Of a DNA stretch of 64,000 bases, positions 16,075-26,855 are shown in pieces. Where the stretch lies: contig NZ_WPNZ01000007.1 of assembly GCF_009755605.1 (NCBI RefSeq), positions 124,001 through 188,000 on the forward strand. The letters run 5' to 3'. The stretch is from Streptomyces typhae (lineage in GTDB: Bacteria; Actinomycetota; Actinomycetes; Streptomycetales; Streptomycetaceae). The position numbers and the translations under genes were made by a program. Every line of letters starts with the position of its first letter. Within the stretch, counting starts at the first letter, position 1. The notes under the pieces were generated by a model that had not been told where the DNA came from, searched no databases, and was given only the letters and a program-made list of their open reading frames with translations.

Positions 16075-17559
16075 GTGAGCGCCAATCGCCCGGCAGCCGT
16101 CGTCGTCCTTGCAGCGGGTGAGGGCACCCGTATGAAGTCGGCCACCCCGAAGGTCCTGCACGAGATCTGCGGCCGTTCCCTCGTCGGGCATGTGCTCGCC
16201 GCCTCCCGTGAGCTCTCGCCGGAGCGGCTCGTCGCCGTCGTCGGGCACGAGAGCGAGCGCGTCCGCGCGCATCTCGCCGCGATCGACCCCGAGGTCCTGA
16301 CCGCCTACCAGGCCGAGCAGAACGGCACGGGCCACGCCGTGCGCATGGGCCTGGAGGAGCTGGGCGGCGGCGCCGGGAGCAGCGAGGGCCCCGACGGCAC
16401 GGTCGTCGTGGTCTGCGGCGACACCCCGCTGCTCACGGGTGCGACGCTGGCCCGGCTCGCGGACACGCACACCGCCGACGGCAACGCCGTGACGGTCCTG
16501 ACCGCCGAGGTGCCGGACGCGACGGGGTACGGCCGCATCATCCGGGACGCGTCCGGCGCGGTGACCGCGATCGTGGAGCACAAGGACGCGACGGACGCGC
16601 AGCGTGCCGTCCGGGAGATCAACTCGGGGGTGTTCGCCTTCGACGGGCGGCTCCTCGCGGACGCGCTCGGCAAGGTGCGGACGGACAACAGTCAGGGTGA
16701 GGAGTATCTGACGGACGTCCTCGGCATCCTGCGGGAGGCCGGGCACCGGGTCGGCGCGTGTGTGGCCGGTGACCACCGGGAGATCGCCGGGATCAACAAC
16801 CGGGTGCAACTCGCCGACGCCCGCCGGGTCCTGAACGACCGGCTGCTGACCGAGGCGATGCTGGCCGGTGTCACCGTGGTCGATCCGGCGTCGACGTGGA
16901 TCGACGCGACGGTCACGGTGGAGCGGGACGCGGTGGTGCATCCGGGCACGCAGCTCCAGGGGTCCACGCACCTGGGCGAGGGGTGCGAGGTCGGGCCGAA
17001 CACGCGGCTGCGGGACACGCGGGTGGGCGCGGGCGCCCGGGTCGACAACACGGTGGCGAACGGTGCCGAGGTGGGGGAGCAGGCGAATGTCGGCCCGTAC
17101 GCGTATCTGCGGCCGGGTACCCGGCTCGGGGTGAAGGCCAAGGCGGGTACGTACGTGGAGATGAAGAACGCGACGATCGGCGCGGGTACGAAGGTGCCGC
17201 ATCTGAGTTATGTGGGCGACGCGACGATCGGTGAGCAGAGCAACATCGGTGCCGCGAGCGTGTTCGTGAACTACGACGGCGAGGCCAAGCACCACACGAC
17301 GGTGGGGTCGCACTGCAAGACCGGTTCGGACAACATGTTTGTGGCTCCTGTCACGATCGGGGACGGTGCCTACACCGCCGCCGGGTCGGTGATCACCAAG
17401 GATGTGCCGGCCGGTTCGCTGGCCGTCGCGCGTGGCCAGCAGCGGAATATCGAGGGCTGGGTGGCCCGTAAGCGTCCGGGGAGTGCCGCGGCGAAGGCGG
17501 CCGAGGCGGCGGCGTCCGGGGCGGCGGAGGGCGCTGGGAAGCCGGTCGGCGAAAGCTGA
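16075..17559 (+). CDS. glmU: Bifunctional GlcNAc-1-P uridyltransferase / GlcN-1-P acetyltransferase, 494 aa
   Basis: Makes UDP-N-acetylglucosamine, the precursor of peptidoglycan, in two steps in the cytoplasm. The N-terminal pyrophosphorylase domain (about 1-240) has the nucleotide loop LAAGEGTRMKS at 12-22 and the Mg/UDP-GlcNAc segments VVVCGDTPLLTG and YGRIIRD. The C-terminal acetyltransferase domain is a left-handed beta helix of hexapeptide repeats, with the conserved KAGTYVEMKNATIGAGTKVPHLSYVGDA and NYDGEAKHHTTVG motifs. The last 30 residues are an Ala/Gly tail. GTG 16075 follows a GAAGGG site. Starts the glmU-prs-rplY-pth block. Confidence 0.97.
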   Translation: MSANRPAAVVVLAAGEGTRMKSATPKVLHEICGRSLVGHVLAASRELSPERLVAVVGHESERVRAHLAAIDPEVLTAYQAEQNGTGHAVRMGLEELGGGAGSSEGPDGTVVVVCGDTPLLTGATLARLADTHTADGNAVTVLTAEVPDATGYGRIIRDASGAVTAIVEHKDATDAQRAVREINSGVFAFDGRLLADALGKVRTDNSQGEEYLTDVLGILREAGHRVGACVAGDHREIAGINNRVQLADARRVLNDRLLTEAMLAGVTVVDPASTWIDATVTVERDAVVHPGTQLQGSTHLGEGCEVGPNTRLRDTRVGAGARVDNTVANGAEVGEQANVGPYAYLRPGTRLGVKAKAGTYVEMKNATIGAGTKVPHLSYVGDATIGEQSNIGAASVFVNYDGEAKHHTTVGSHCKTGSDNMFVAPVTIGDGAYTAAGSVITKDVPAGSLAVARGQQRNIEGWVARKRPGSAAAKAAEAAASGAAEGAGKPVGES

Positions 17560-17590
17560 CCGGAAACAGGTGCGCCTGGCACCGCGTACC

Positions 17591-17650
17591 GTGATAGGTG
17601 CACGAAAGCTGCGTGATAGGTGCACGAAAGCTGATGGGTGCATGAAGATT
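17591..17650 (+). repeat. 22-bp tandem duplication in the glmU-prs gap
   Basis: GTGATAGGTGCACGAAAGCT occurs at 17591-17610 and 17613-17632, with a third, degenerate copy at 17633-17650. Each copy carries GATAGG, a plausible -10 hexamer, so the duplication may create tandem promoters for prs. Repeat seen directly; promoter role inferred. Confidence 0.6.
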
Positions 17651-17707
17651 CGGCTGGTTCGCGCGAGAGTCCTCGCGGCCAGGGAACACGTCTGAGGAGA
17701 CTGTGCT

Positions 17708-18694
17708 GTGAGCGGGATCAAGACGACCGGCGAGAAGAAGATGATGTTCTTCTCCGGCCGCGCCCACCCCGAGCTGGCCGAGGAGGTCGCACATCAGCTG
17801 GGCATCGGTGTCGTACCGACGAAGGCCTTCGACTTCGCCAACGGCGAGATCTATGTGCGTTATCAGGAGTCGGCGCGCGGCGCCGACTGTTTCCTGATCC
17901 AGAGCCACACGGCTCCGATCAACAAGTGGATCATGGAACAGCTGATCATGATCGACGCGTTGAAGCGGGCCTCGGCGCGCAGCATCACGGTGATCGTGCC
18001 GTTCTACGGCTACGCGCGCCAGGACAAGAAGCACCGCGGGCGGGAGCCGATCTCGGCCCGTCTGGTGGCGGATCTGATGAAGACCGCGGGTGCGGACCGC
18101 ATCGTGACGGTCGACCTGCACACGGACCAGATCGTCGGTTTCTTCGACGGTCCGGTGGACCACCTCTTCGCGCTGCCGATCCTCGCGGACTACGTGGGCA
18201 CGAAGGTGGACCGGGACAAGCTCACGGTCGTCTCGCCGGACGCGGGCCGGGTGCGGGTCGCGGACCGCTGGTGCGACCGTCTGGGCGCGCCGCTGGCGAT
18301 CGTGCACAAGCGCCGCGACAAGGACGTGGCCAATCAGGTCACCGTGCACGAGGTCGTCGGCAACGTCGAGGGCCGGGTCTGTGTCCTGGTGGACGACATG
18401 ATCGACACCGGTGGCACGATCTGCGCGGCCGCCGACGCGCTGTTCGCGCACGGCGCGGAGGACGTCATCGTGACGGCGACGCACGGGGTGCTCTCCGGTC
18501 CCGCGGCGGACCGGCTGAAGAACTCGAAGGTGAGCGAGTTCGTGTTCACGAACACGCTGCCGACGCCGAACGAGCTGGAGCTCGACAAGATCACGGTGCT
18601 CTCGATCGCGCCGACGATCGCCAACGCGGTCCGGGAGATCTTCGAGGACGGCTCGGTGACCAGCCTCTTCGAGGAGCAGAGCGGCCCCGCGTAA
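17708..18694 (+). CDS. prs: Ribose-phosphate pyrophosphokinase (PRPP synthetase), 328 aa
   Basis: Converts ribose-5-phosphate and ATP to PRPP for nucleotide, histidine, tryptophan and NAD synthesis. Class I features are complete: FDFANGEIYVRY, the ATP-binding flexible-loop region YGYARQDKKHRGREPISARL, the PRPP signature VTVDLHTDQIVGFFD, and the PRPP-binding motif VLVDDMIDTGGTICAA. Length is normal for the family. GTG 17708 has a GAGGAG site about 10 nt upstream. It lies 148 bp after glmU and is followed by a large inverted repeat before rplY. Confidence 0.97.
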   Translation: MSGIKTTGEKKMMFFSGRAHPELAEEVAHQLGIGVVPTKAFDFANGEIYVRYQESARGADCFLIQSHTAPINKWIMEQLIMIDALKRASARSITVIVPFYGYARQDKKHRGREPISARLVADLMKTAGADRIVTVDLHTDQIVGFFDGPVDHLFALPILADYVGTKVDRDKLTVVSPDAGRVRVADRWCDRLGAPLAIVHKRRDKDVANQVTVHEVVGNVEGRVCVLVDDMIDTGGTICAAADALFAHGAEDVIVTATHGVLSGPAADRLKNSKVSEFVFTNTLPTPNELELDKITVLSIAPTIANAVREIFEDGSVTSLFEEQSGPA

Positions 18695-18714
18695 GCACGG
18701 CCCGGAAGATCCTT

Positions 18715-18771
18715 TTGGTGCGGCCTCCGTCGCCGAGTAGACTGTCGAAGTTGCTCGGCGAGGGAGGCCGC
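18715..18771 (+). promoter_or_regulatory. rplY promoter embedded in an inverted repeat
   Basis: TTGGTG at 18715-18720 and TAGACT at 18738-18743, 17 bp apart, form a good vegetative promoter. The same stretch is an 18-bp inverted repeat with one mismatch (18720-18737 with 18754-18771), so the -10 lies in its loop. It may terminate read-through from prs and also start rplY, leaving a leader of about 130 nt. Confidence 0.6.
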
Positions 18772-18885
18772 ATACGTGTCCGCAGGGACGCGGTGTGCGG
18801 CGGTCCGTTATCGACGCGCTCTTCGTAGCAGGCCAGTCGTGGCCGGGTGACTTCGTCAGTTCACCTTTTCTACGAGGAGTGCACC

Positions 18886-19476
18886 ATGTCTGAGGTCAAG
18901 CTCGTCGCCGAGACCCGTACCGAGTTCGGCAAGGGCGCCGCCCGCCGCATCCGCCGCGAGGACAAGGTCCCCGGCGTTCTGTACGGCCACGGCACCGACC
19001 CGGTCCACGTCACGCTGCCCGGCCACGACCTGCTGATGGCCCTGCGTACGCCGAACGTCCTGATCTCCCTGGACATCGACGGCAAGTCCGAGCTGGCCAT
19101 CCCGAAGGCCGTGCAGCGCGACGTCCTGCGTCAGGGCATCCTGACCCACGTCGACCTGCTCCTGGTCAAGCGCGGCGAGAAGGTCAACGTCGAGATCCCG
19201 GTGCACGCCGAGGGCGAGCTGGCTCCGGGCGCCAACCTCCTGGAGCACGTCCTGAACGCGCTTCCGGTCGAGGCCGAGGCCACCCACATCCCCGAGTCCG
19301 TCACGGTCTCCATCGCGGGCCTGGACGCCGGTGACTCCGTCCTCGCCAAGGACATCACGCTGCCTTCCGGTGTCTCCCTCGCCGTCGAGGACGACACCGT
19401 CGTGCTGCAGATCCTGGCCGCGCAGGCCGAGGAGGCCCCCGCCGAGGGCGAGGGCGACGAGGCCGCCGAGGCCTGA
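18886..19476 (+). CDS. rplY: 50S ribosomal protein L25 / general stress protein Ctc, 196 aa
   Basis: Long (Ctc/TL5-type) L25 that binds 5S rRNA. The N-terminal L25 domain (about 1-95) includes ETRTEFGKGAARRIRREDKVPGVLYG; the C-terminal beta domain (about 100-180) is followed by an acidic Glu/Ala tail typical of actinobacterial members. ATG 18886 has a GAGGAG site 8 nt upstream; the earlier in-frame codons belong to the leader. Strong terminator downstream. Confidence 0.96.
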   Translation: MSEVKLVAETRTEFGKGAARRIRREDKVPGVLYGHGTDPVHVTLPGHDLLMALRTPNVLISLDIDGKSELAIPKAVQRDVLRQGILTHVDLLLVKRGEKVNVEIPVHAEGELAPGANLLEHVLNALPVEAEATHIPESVTVSIAGLDAGDSVLAKDITLPSGVSLAVEDDTVVLQILAAQAEEAPAEGEGDEAAEA

Positions 19477-19494
19477 TCCTCGCCGTTCGCAGTG

Positions 19495-19534
19495 CCGACC
19501 GCCGCTCAGCGCCCTGGCGCTGGGCGGCGGTCGG
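19495..19534 (+). terminator. rplY terminator
   Basis: A 19-bp stem (19495-19513 with 19516-19534) containing one G-U pair and a very short loop, immediately downstream of rplY and before pth. Confidence 0.75.
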
Positions 19535-19573
19535 GCTGTGTAAGGTGCCAGGTGCCATGAAGGAGACACGCAG

Positions 19574-20170
19574 ATGACGACGGATCCCAGCGCCCCCTGG
19601 CTGATCGTGGGCCTCGGCAACCCGGGACCGGGGTACGCCATGAACCGGCACAACGTGGGCTTCATGGTGGCCGACCTGATCGCGGACCGGATCGGCGGCG
19701 GCTTCAAGCGGGCCGGCAAGGCGCAGGCGCAGGTCCTGGAGGGCCGGATCGGCCCGATGGGCCCCGGCAGCCGCCGGGTCGTCCTCGTCAAGCCCATGTC
19801 GTACATGAACCTGTCGGGTGGCCCGGTGACCGCGCTGCGCGACTTCTACAAGGTGCCGACGGCGAACGTCGTCGCGGTCCACGACGAGCTGGACATCGAC
19901 CACGGCACGCTGCGGCTGAAGCTCGGCGGGGGCGACAACGGGCACAACGGTCTGAAGTCGATGACGAAGGCGATGGGTCCCGACTACCACCGGGTGCGGT
20001 TCGGCATCGGGCGTCCGCCGGGCCGGATGCAGGTCGCCGACTTCGTTCTGAAGGACTTCTCGGCCGCGGAGCGCAAGGAGCTCGACTACTTCGTCGACCG
20101 GGCGGCGGATGCCGTGGAGTGCCTGGTCGCCGATGGTCTGGAGCGGGCGCAGAGCACGTACAACTCCTGA
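19574..20170 (+). CDS. pth: Peptidyl-tRNA hydrolase, 198 aa
   Basis: Recycles peptidyl-tRNA released from stalled ribosomes by cleaving the ester bond between peptide and tRNA. Family motifs are in order: VGLGNPGPGYAMNRHNVGFMV with the catalytic His in the RHNVG segment, KPMSYMNLSGGPV, VVAVHDELDIDHGTLRLKLGGGDNGHNGLKS and FGIGRPPGRMQVADFVL. Length is standard. ATG 19574 has AAGGAG 8 nt upstream. Convergent with ppc, separated by a strong hairpin. Confidence 0.97.
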   Translation: MTTDPSAPWLIVGLGNPGPGYAMNRHNVGFMVADLIADRIGGGFKRAGKAQAQVLEGRIGPMGPGSRRVVLVKPMSYMNLSGGPVTALRDFYKVPTANVVAVHDELDIDHGTLRLKLGGGDNGHNGLKSMTKAMGPDYHRVRFGIGRPPGRMQVADFVLKDFSAAERKELDYFVDRAADAVECLVADGLERAQSTYNS

Positions 20171-20200
20171 GGGCCCTGGCCACGGCTTCTGCACGGATCC

Positions 20201-20233
20201 GGCCCCGCCGTCACCACGAGTGACGGCGGGGCC
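20201..20233. terminator. Bidirectional terminator between pth and ppc
   Basis: A perfect 14-bp GC-rich stem (20201-20214 with 20220-20233) and 5-nt loop between convergent genes. Confidence 0.8.
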
Positions 20234-20253
20234 GGAGTGCTGTGCGGTGGCGG

Positions 20254-23034
<2,781 letters not shown>

Positions 23035-23382
23035 AGGTGCGGCTCCTTGCGGTGTAGCCCGCCGTCTGCCGGTGACAGACGGGGGGTGGGCACGTCTGGG
23101 AGGGGTCCCGGCGGTGGAACCGGGGGAGATACAGAGCGGACCGCGCTGTCCGACCGATCCAAGGATAGGTGCCGATGCGATCCGGCCGTTTCGGGGTCTC
23201 GTGCCGCGCCCCCGCGCACTGCGAGGCTTACGTACCCGTAGGTTACGGTCGCGTAGGCGTCGGCATGCGCGGGCCGCCACACGGGCACTCGCCCGTGCGG
23301 GAGGTGCCGGTGCGGCACGTCCCGCCTCGCTCGTACCCGTCCGGTACGTGCCCTCACCCTCGACCCCCCAGGGGAATTCCCT
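23035..23382. promoter_or_regulatory. Divergent promoter region, ppc / acyl desaturase
   Basis: 348 bp without a gene. Contains an imperfect palindrome GTACCCGTAGGTTAC at 23232-23246 (half-sites GTAxCC/GGxTAC), flanked by more TAC/GTA repeats. It is a plausible site for the TetR protein encoded with the desaturase, about 140 bp upstream of the desaturase start. Another GTACC-rich stretch lies near 23330-23350. Confidence 0.5.
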
Positions 23383-24414
23383 ATGACCACAAGCCCCGAC
23401 GTCATCGACGAACCGAAGGGGGCGCCGGCGGGCGCCCCGCTCCCGTCCGCGACCCTCGGCGGTGAGCAGAAGCGCTCCCTGGAGCAGATCACGCTGCTGC
23501 TGTTCATCGTCGTCCCGTTCCTGGCCGTGCTGGCCGCGGTGCCGCTGGCCTGGGGCTGGGGCGTGAGCTGGCTCGACCTCGGCCTCCTTGTGTTCATGTA
23601 CTACCTGGGCTGCCACGGCATCACGATCGGTTTCCACCGCTATTTCACCCATGGTTCCTTCAAGGCCAAGCGCCCGCTGCGGGTCGCGCTCGCCATCGCG
23701 GGTTCGATGGCGGTGGAGGGTCCGCTGGTGCGCTGGGTGGCGGATCACCGCAAGCACCACAAGTTCTCCGACGCGGAGGGCGACCCGCACTCGCCGTGGC
23801 GTTTCGGCGAGACGGTTCCCGCCCTGATGAAGGGCCTCTGGTGGGCCCATATCGGATGGATGTTCGACGAGGAGCAGACGCCGCAGGAGAAGTACGCCCC
23901 CGACCTGATCAAGGACCCGGCGATCCGTCGCGTCTCGCGTCAGTTCCTGCTCTGGACGATCGTCTCGCTGGCGATCCCGCCGCTGGTGGGCGGCCTCGTC
24001 ACCATGTCCTGGTGGGGCGCGTGCACCGCGTTCTTCTGGGGCTCGCTGGTGCGTGTGGCGCTCCTGCACCACGTGACGTGGTCGATCAACTCCATCTGCC
24101 ACGCCGTCGGCAAGCGCCCCTTCAAGTCCCGTGACCGCTCCGGGAACGTGTGGTGGCTCGCGGTCCTCTCCTGCGGCGAGTCCTGGCACAACCTGCACCA
24201 CGCCGACCCGACGTCGGCGCGCCACGGTGTGCTGCGCGGCCAGCTCGACTCGTCCGCGCGGCTGATCCGCTGGTTCGAACAGCTCGGCTGGGCGTACGAC
24301 GTGCGGTGGCCGTCCAAGTCCCGTGTCGAGGGCCGCCGCAAGGCCGTGGACGAGGGCGCCGCGGACGCCCCGGCCGCCTCCCCCGGCAAGCATCAGGCCG
24401 CAGACGCGGCATGA
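23383..24414 (+). CDS. Membrane acyl-CoA/phospholipid desaturase, 343 aa
   Basis: Integral-membrane di-iron delta-9-type fatty acid desaturase. It has the three histidine boxes of the stearoyl-CoA desaturase group: HRYFTH (after HGITIGF), HRKHH and HNLHH, spaced among four hydrophobic helices. It introduces double bonds into acyl chains and so adjusts membrane fluidity. The C-terminal 25 residues are hydrophilic Ala/Lys-rich. ATG 23383 follows a GGGGAATTCCC stretch. Its TGA overlaps the start of the downstream TetR gene (ATGA), strongly suggesting a co-regulated pair. Confidence 0.92.
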   Translation: MTTSPDVIDEPKGAPAGAPLPSATLGGEQKRSLEQITLLLFIVVPFLAVLAAVPLAWGWGVSWLDLGLLVFMYYLGCHGITIGFHRYFTHGSFKAKRPLRVALAIAGSMAVEGPLVRWVADHRKHHKFSDAEGDPHSPWRFGETVPALMKGLWWAHIGWMFDEEQTPQEKYAPDLIKDPAIRRVSRQFLLWTIVSLAIPPLVGGLVTMSWWGACTAFFWGSLVRVALLHHVTWSINSICHAVGKRPFKSRDRSGNVWWLAVLSCGESWHNLHHADPTSARHGVLRGQLDSSARLIRWFEQLGWAYDVRWPSKSRVEGRRKAVDEGAADAPAASPGKHQAADAA

Positions 24415-25130
24415 TGGACCCCGTGGCGACCGACTCAAGCACACCGAGCACGACGCGCTCCGCGCGGTCCTCGCAGGGCCCCGCGAGTTCGAACACCGAC
24501 AAGCCCCGGCGGGCCCGGCGGACCCGGATGACTGGTGCCGAGCGTCGCGAGCAGTTGCTCGACATCGGTCGTACCCTCTTCGCCGCCAAGGGCTTCGAAG
24601 GCACCTCGGTCGAGGAGATCGCGGCGAAGGCCGGCGTCTCCAAGCCCGTCGTGTACGAGCACTTCGGCGGCAAGGAGGGGCTCTACGCGGTCGTCGTGGA
24701 CCGCGAGATGCGTCAGCTCCTCGGCATGGTGACCGGCTCCCTCACGGCCGGTCACCCCCGCGAGCTCTGCGAGCAGGCCGCCTTCGCCCTCCTCGACTAC
24801 ATCGAGGAGTACACCGACGGCTTCCGCATCCTCGTCCGCGACTCCCCCATCCCCCAGTCGACCGGCTCCTTCGCGTCCCTGATCTCCGACATCGCCACGC
24901 AGGTCGAGGACATCCTCGGCCAGGAGTTCAAGAACCGCGGCTTCGACGCGAAGCTCGCCCCTCTGTACGCGCAGGCCCTCGTCGGCAGCGTCGCCCTCAC
25001 CGGCCAGTGGTGGCTCGACGTCCGCAAACCCAAGAAGGCGGAGGTGGCCGCTCACCTGGTCAACCTCGCCTGGCACGGCCTTGACGGGCTTGAGCCCAAG
25101 CCTCGGCTGATAGGGCATCGGAAGAACTGA
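24411..25130 (+). CDS. TetR-family regulator coupled to the desaturase gene, 239 aa
   Basis: TetR-type repressor. The helix-turn-helix lies at about residues 60-85 (FEGTSVEEIAAKAGVSKPVVYEHFGGKEGLY), followed by a helical ligand-binding domain with a hydrophobic C-terminal interface (ALVGSVALTGQWWLD). The N-terminal 38 residues are Ser/Thr/Arg-rich and unstructured. The start is placed at ATG 24411, in ATGA overlap with the desaturase stop; a later ATG at 24529 directly before the HTH domain is possible. Context suggests control of fatty acid unsaturation, analogous to DesT-type regulators; the effector is unknown. Confidence 0.88.
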   Translation: MMDPVATDSSTPSTTRSARSSQGPASSNTDKPRRARRTRMTGAERREQLLDIGRTLFAAKGFEGTSVEEIAAKAGVSKPVVYEHFGGKEGLYAVVVDREMRQLLGMVTGSLTAGHPRELCEQAAFALLDYIEEYTDGFRILVRDSPIPQSTGSFASLISDIATQVEDILGQEFKNRGFDAKLAPLYAQALVGSVALTGQWWLDVRKPKKAEVAAHLVNLAWHGLDGLEPKPRLIGHRKN

Positions 25131-25864
25131 GCCGACTGGCGGGGGCGCCCTTGGCGGCGGGGCCGGGGTTGCCGCCTTGGGCTGCCGCCGTGGGTTGCCG
25201 CCGGGCTGCGTTGCTCGGGCCCGCGCTGCGCGCCGCGCCCTGGCGACTCCGCAGGTGCCCTTGCGATAGGTGCGGGTGGGTGGCTGGTTTCCGCCACGCT
25301 GCGCGCGGCGAGTTCCCCACCCACCCACCCGTTACCCGGCGTCGTGGGGCGGGCCGGGGGGGGTGGTGTCGGTGGCCGGGGTTGGGCGGTGCGGCATGGC
25401 TGACCGTCCGCTGGCGGAGGCTGGGCGGTGCGGCGGGGACGACAGTCACGGGCGGGTGGGCGGGAGGCACCGCCGCGCAGCGGCGGGGACGGTTGCCGCC
25501 CGCGGTACGGCGAAGCTGGCCCGTCACGGACGCTGGCGGAGGCTGGGCGGCGCGACGGGGACGACAGTCACGGGCGGGTGGGCGGGAGACACCGCCGCGC
25601 AGCGGCAGGGACGGTTGCCGCCCGCGGTACGGCGGGTCCCACAGTCACAGGCAATCACGGCTGCCGCCCGCGGCACGGCGAGGCCGACAGTCACGGGTGG
25701 GTGGGTGGGAGACACCGCCGCGCAGCGGCGGAAGACGGTTGCCGCTACCGCAACCGGCCGCGCAGGGCGGCGGGGACGACGGTTACGGGCGGGTGGGTGG
25801 GTGGGGGTGAGCGCCGCGCAGCGGCGTGGGGGTTGCCGCCTGCGGGCAGGGGCGGGGCGCCGGG
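25131..25864. repeat. Noncoding direct and inverted repeats with G-tract clusters
   Basis: 734 bp between convergent genes with no supportable gene. A unit of about 75 bp recurs at roughly 25439, 25560, 25684 and 25775: GACAGTCACGG, then a GGGCGGGTGGGCGGG-type run, then a CCGCCGC-GCA-GCGGCGG hairpin, then GGTTGCCGCC. A divergent copy in reverse orientation lies near 25275-25345. Four G-runs (25450-25464, 25572-25586, 25695-25709, 25787-25807) fit the four-tract G-quadruplex pattern on the + strand. Open frames across it are all composition artefacts. Confidence 0.75.
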
Positions 25865-26704
25865 TCAGGGCTTGCGGGCCACGGCGAACAGGCGGCGGAA
25901 AGGGAAGACGGTGCCGTGCTCGTGGGCGGGATACGCTTCGCGGAGCCGCGCCCGGTAGGCCTCCAGGAACTCCTCCGTCGCCCCGGCATCACCCGCGAGC
26001 GCCGTGAGGACGGGCCGCAACCCCGTCCCCTTGACCCACTCCAGGACGGGATCGACCCCGGACAGGAGATGCAGGTAGGTGGTCTCCCAGACGTCCACCT
26101 CGCAGCCGAGCCCGGCGAGCAGCTCAAGATAGGCGGCGGGCGGCAACACGGCGTCGGCGTGCCGCAGCACCCCGCCGAGCCGCCCGCCCCACCTCTCCCC
26201 CGCACACAGCTCCCGCATCAGGACGTGGCTGGGAGCGTCGAAGTTGGCGGGCATCTGGACGCCGAGCACCCCGCCGGACCGCAGCCCCGCCACCCAGTCC
26301 GGGAAGCGGTCGGCGTGGCCGGGCACCCACTGGAGCGTGGCGTTGGAGAGGATCAGGTCGTACGCGTCCGGCGCGGGAGCCCAGGCCCCGGCGTCCGCGG
26401 CGGCGAACTCCAGGCGCCCGCCGCCCGCGGTGGGCCCCGCGAGCGCCTCGGCCTCGCGCAGCATCTGCGGGGAGTTGTCGAAGCCGGTGACATGGGCGTC
26501 CGGCCAGCGTTCGGTGAGCAGGACGGTGACGTTGCCCGGCCCGCACCCCACGTCGGCGATGCGGGGCGGACGGTCTCCGGGGAGCGCCGGCACCCGGGCG
26601 AGCAGGTCGAGGAAGGGGCGGGCACGCGGCCCCGAGTGGCGCAGGTACTGGTCCGGATCCCAGGCGGGGGACGACGCGGCGGACGGTACGGGCGCAGACG
26701 GCAT
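25865..26704 (-). CDS. tam: Trans-aconitate 2-methyltransferase, 279 aa
   Basis: SAM-dependent methyltransferase that esterifies trans-aconitate, a spontaneous isomer that inhibits aconitase. The class I fold is clear: motif I IADVGCGPGNVTVLL near residue 48, then VTGFDNSPQML, LEFAAADAGAW and the post-motif segment YDLILSNATLQWVPGHADRF, which is characteristic of Tam. ATG 26704 is preceded by GGAGGAG. It is divergent from a MarR gene with an intervening palindrome, the known tam-tamR arrangement of Streptomyces. Length is normal. Confidence 0.9.
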   Translation of the reverse strand: MPSAPVPSAASSPAWDPDQYLRHSGPRARPFLDLLARVPALPGDRPPRIADVGCGPGNVTVLLTERWPDAHVTGFDNSPQMLREAEALAGPTAGGGRLEFAAADAGAWAPAPDAYDLILSNATLQWVPGHADRFPDWVAGLRSGGVLGVQMPANFDAPSHVLMRELCAGERWGGRLGGVLRHADAVLPPAAYLELLAGLGCEVDVWETTYLHLLSGVDPVLEWVKGTGLRPVLTALAGDAGATEEFLEAYRARLREAYPAHEHGTVFPFRRLFAVARKP

Positions 26705-26806
26705 GAGGACTCCTCCGTGACGGCAGAGCGACGGCCGGGCGACGCCCACGACGACACCGCACGGCGGCGCGGCACACCGCGCCCCCTCATCCTCGAACCC
26801 CAAGTA

Positions 26807-26820
26807 TCTCGACGTCAAGA
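26807..26820. promoter_or_regulatory. Probable TamR operator
   Basis: TCTCGACGTCAAGA, a 14-bp palindrome with one mismatched pair, in the tam-tamR gap about 36 bp before the MarR start. Position and symmetry fit a MarR-family operator that controls both genes. Confidence 0.65.
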
Positions 26821-26855
26821 GACTTCATGTCGAGGGACCCCCTACACTGATCGAC

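Noticed and set aside
18695..18885. Named ribosomal-protein leader RNA before rplY
   Set aside because: A hairpin and leader exist, but I could not match a described L25 leader structure by eye, so only the promoter/inverted repeat is reported.
25131..25864. Repeat-rich open frames considered as a small repeat protein gene
   Set aside because: All six frames are open or nearly so, with no start/ribosome binding site support and no consistent codon bias; better explained as noncoding repeats.
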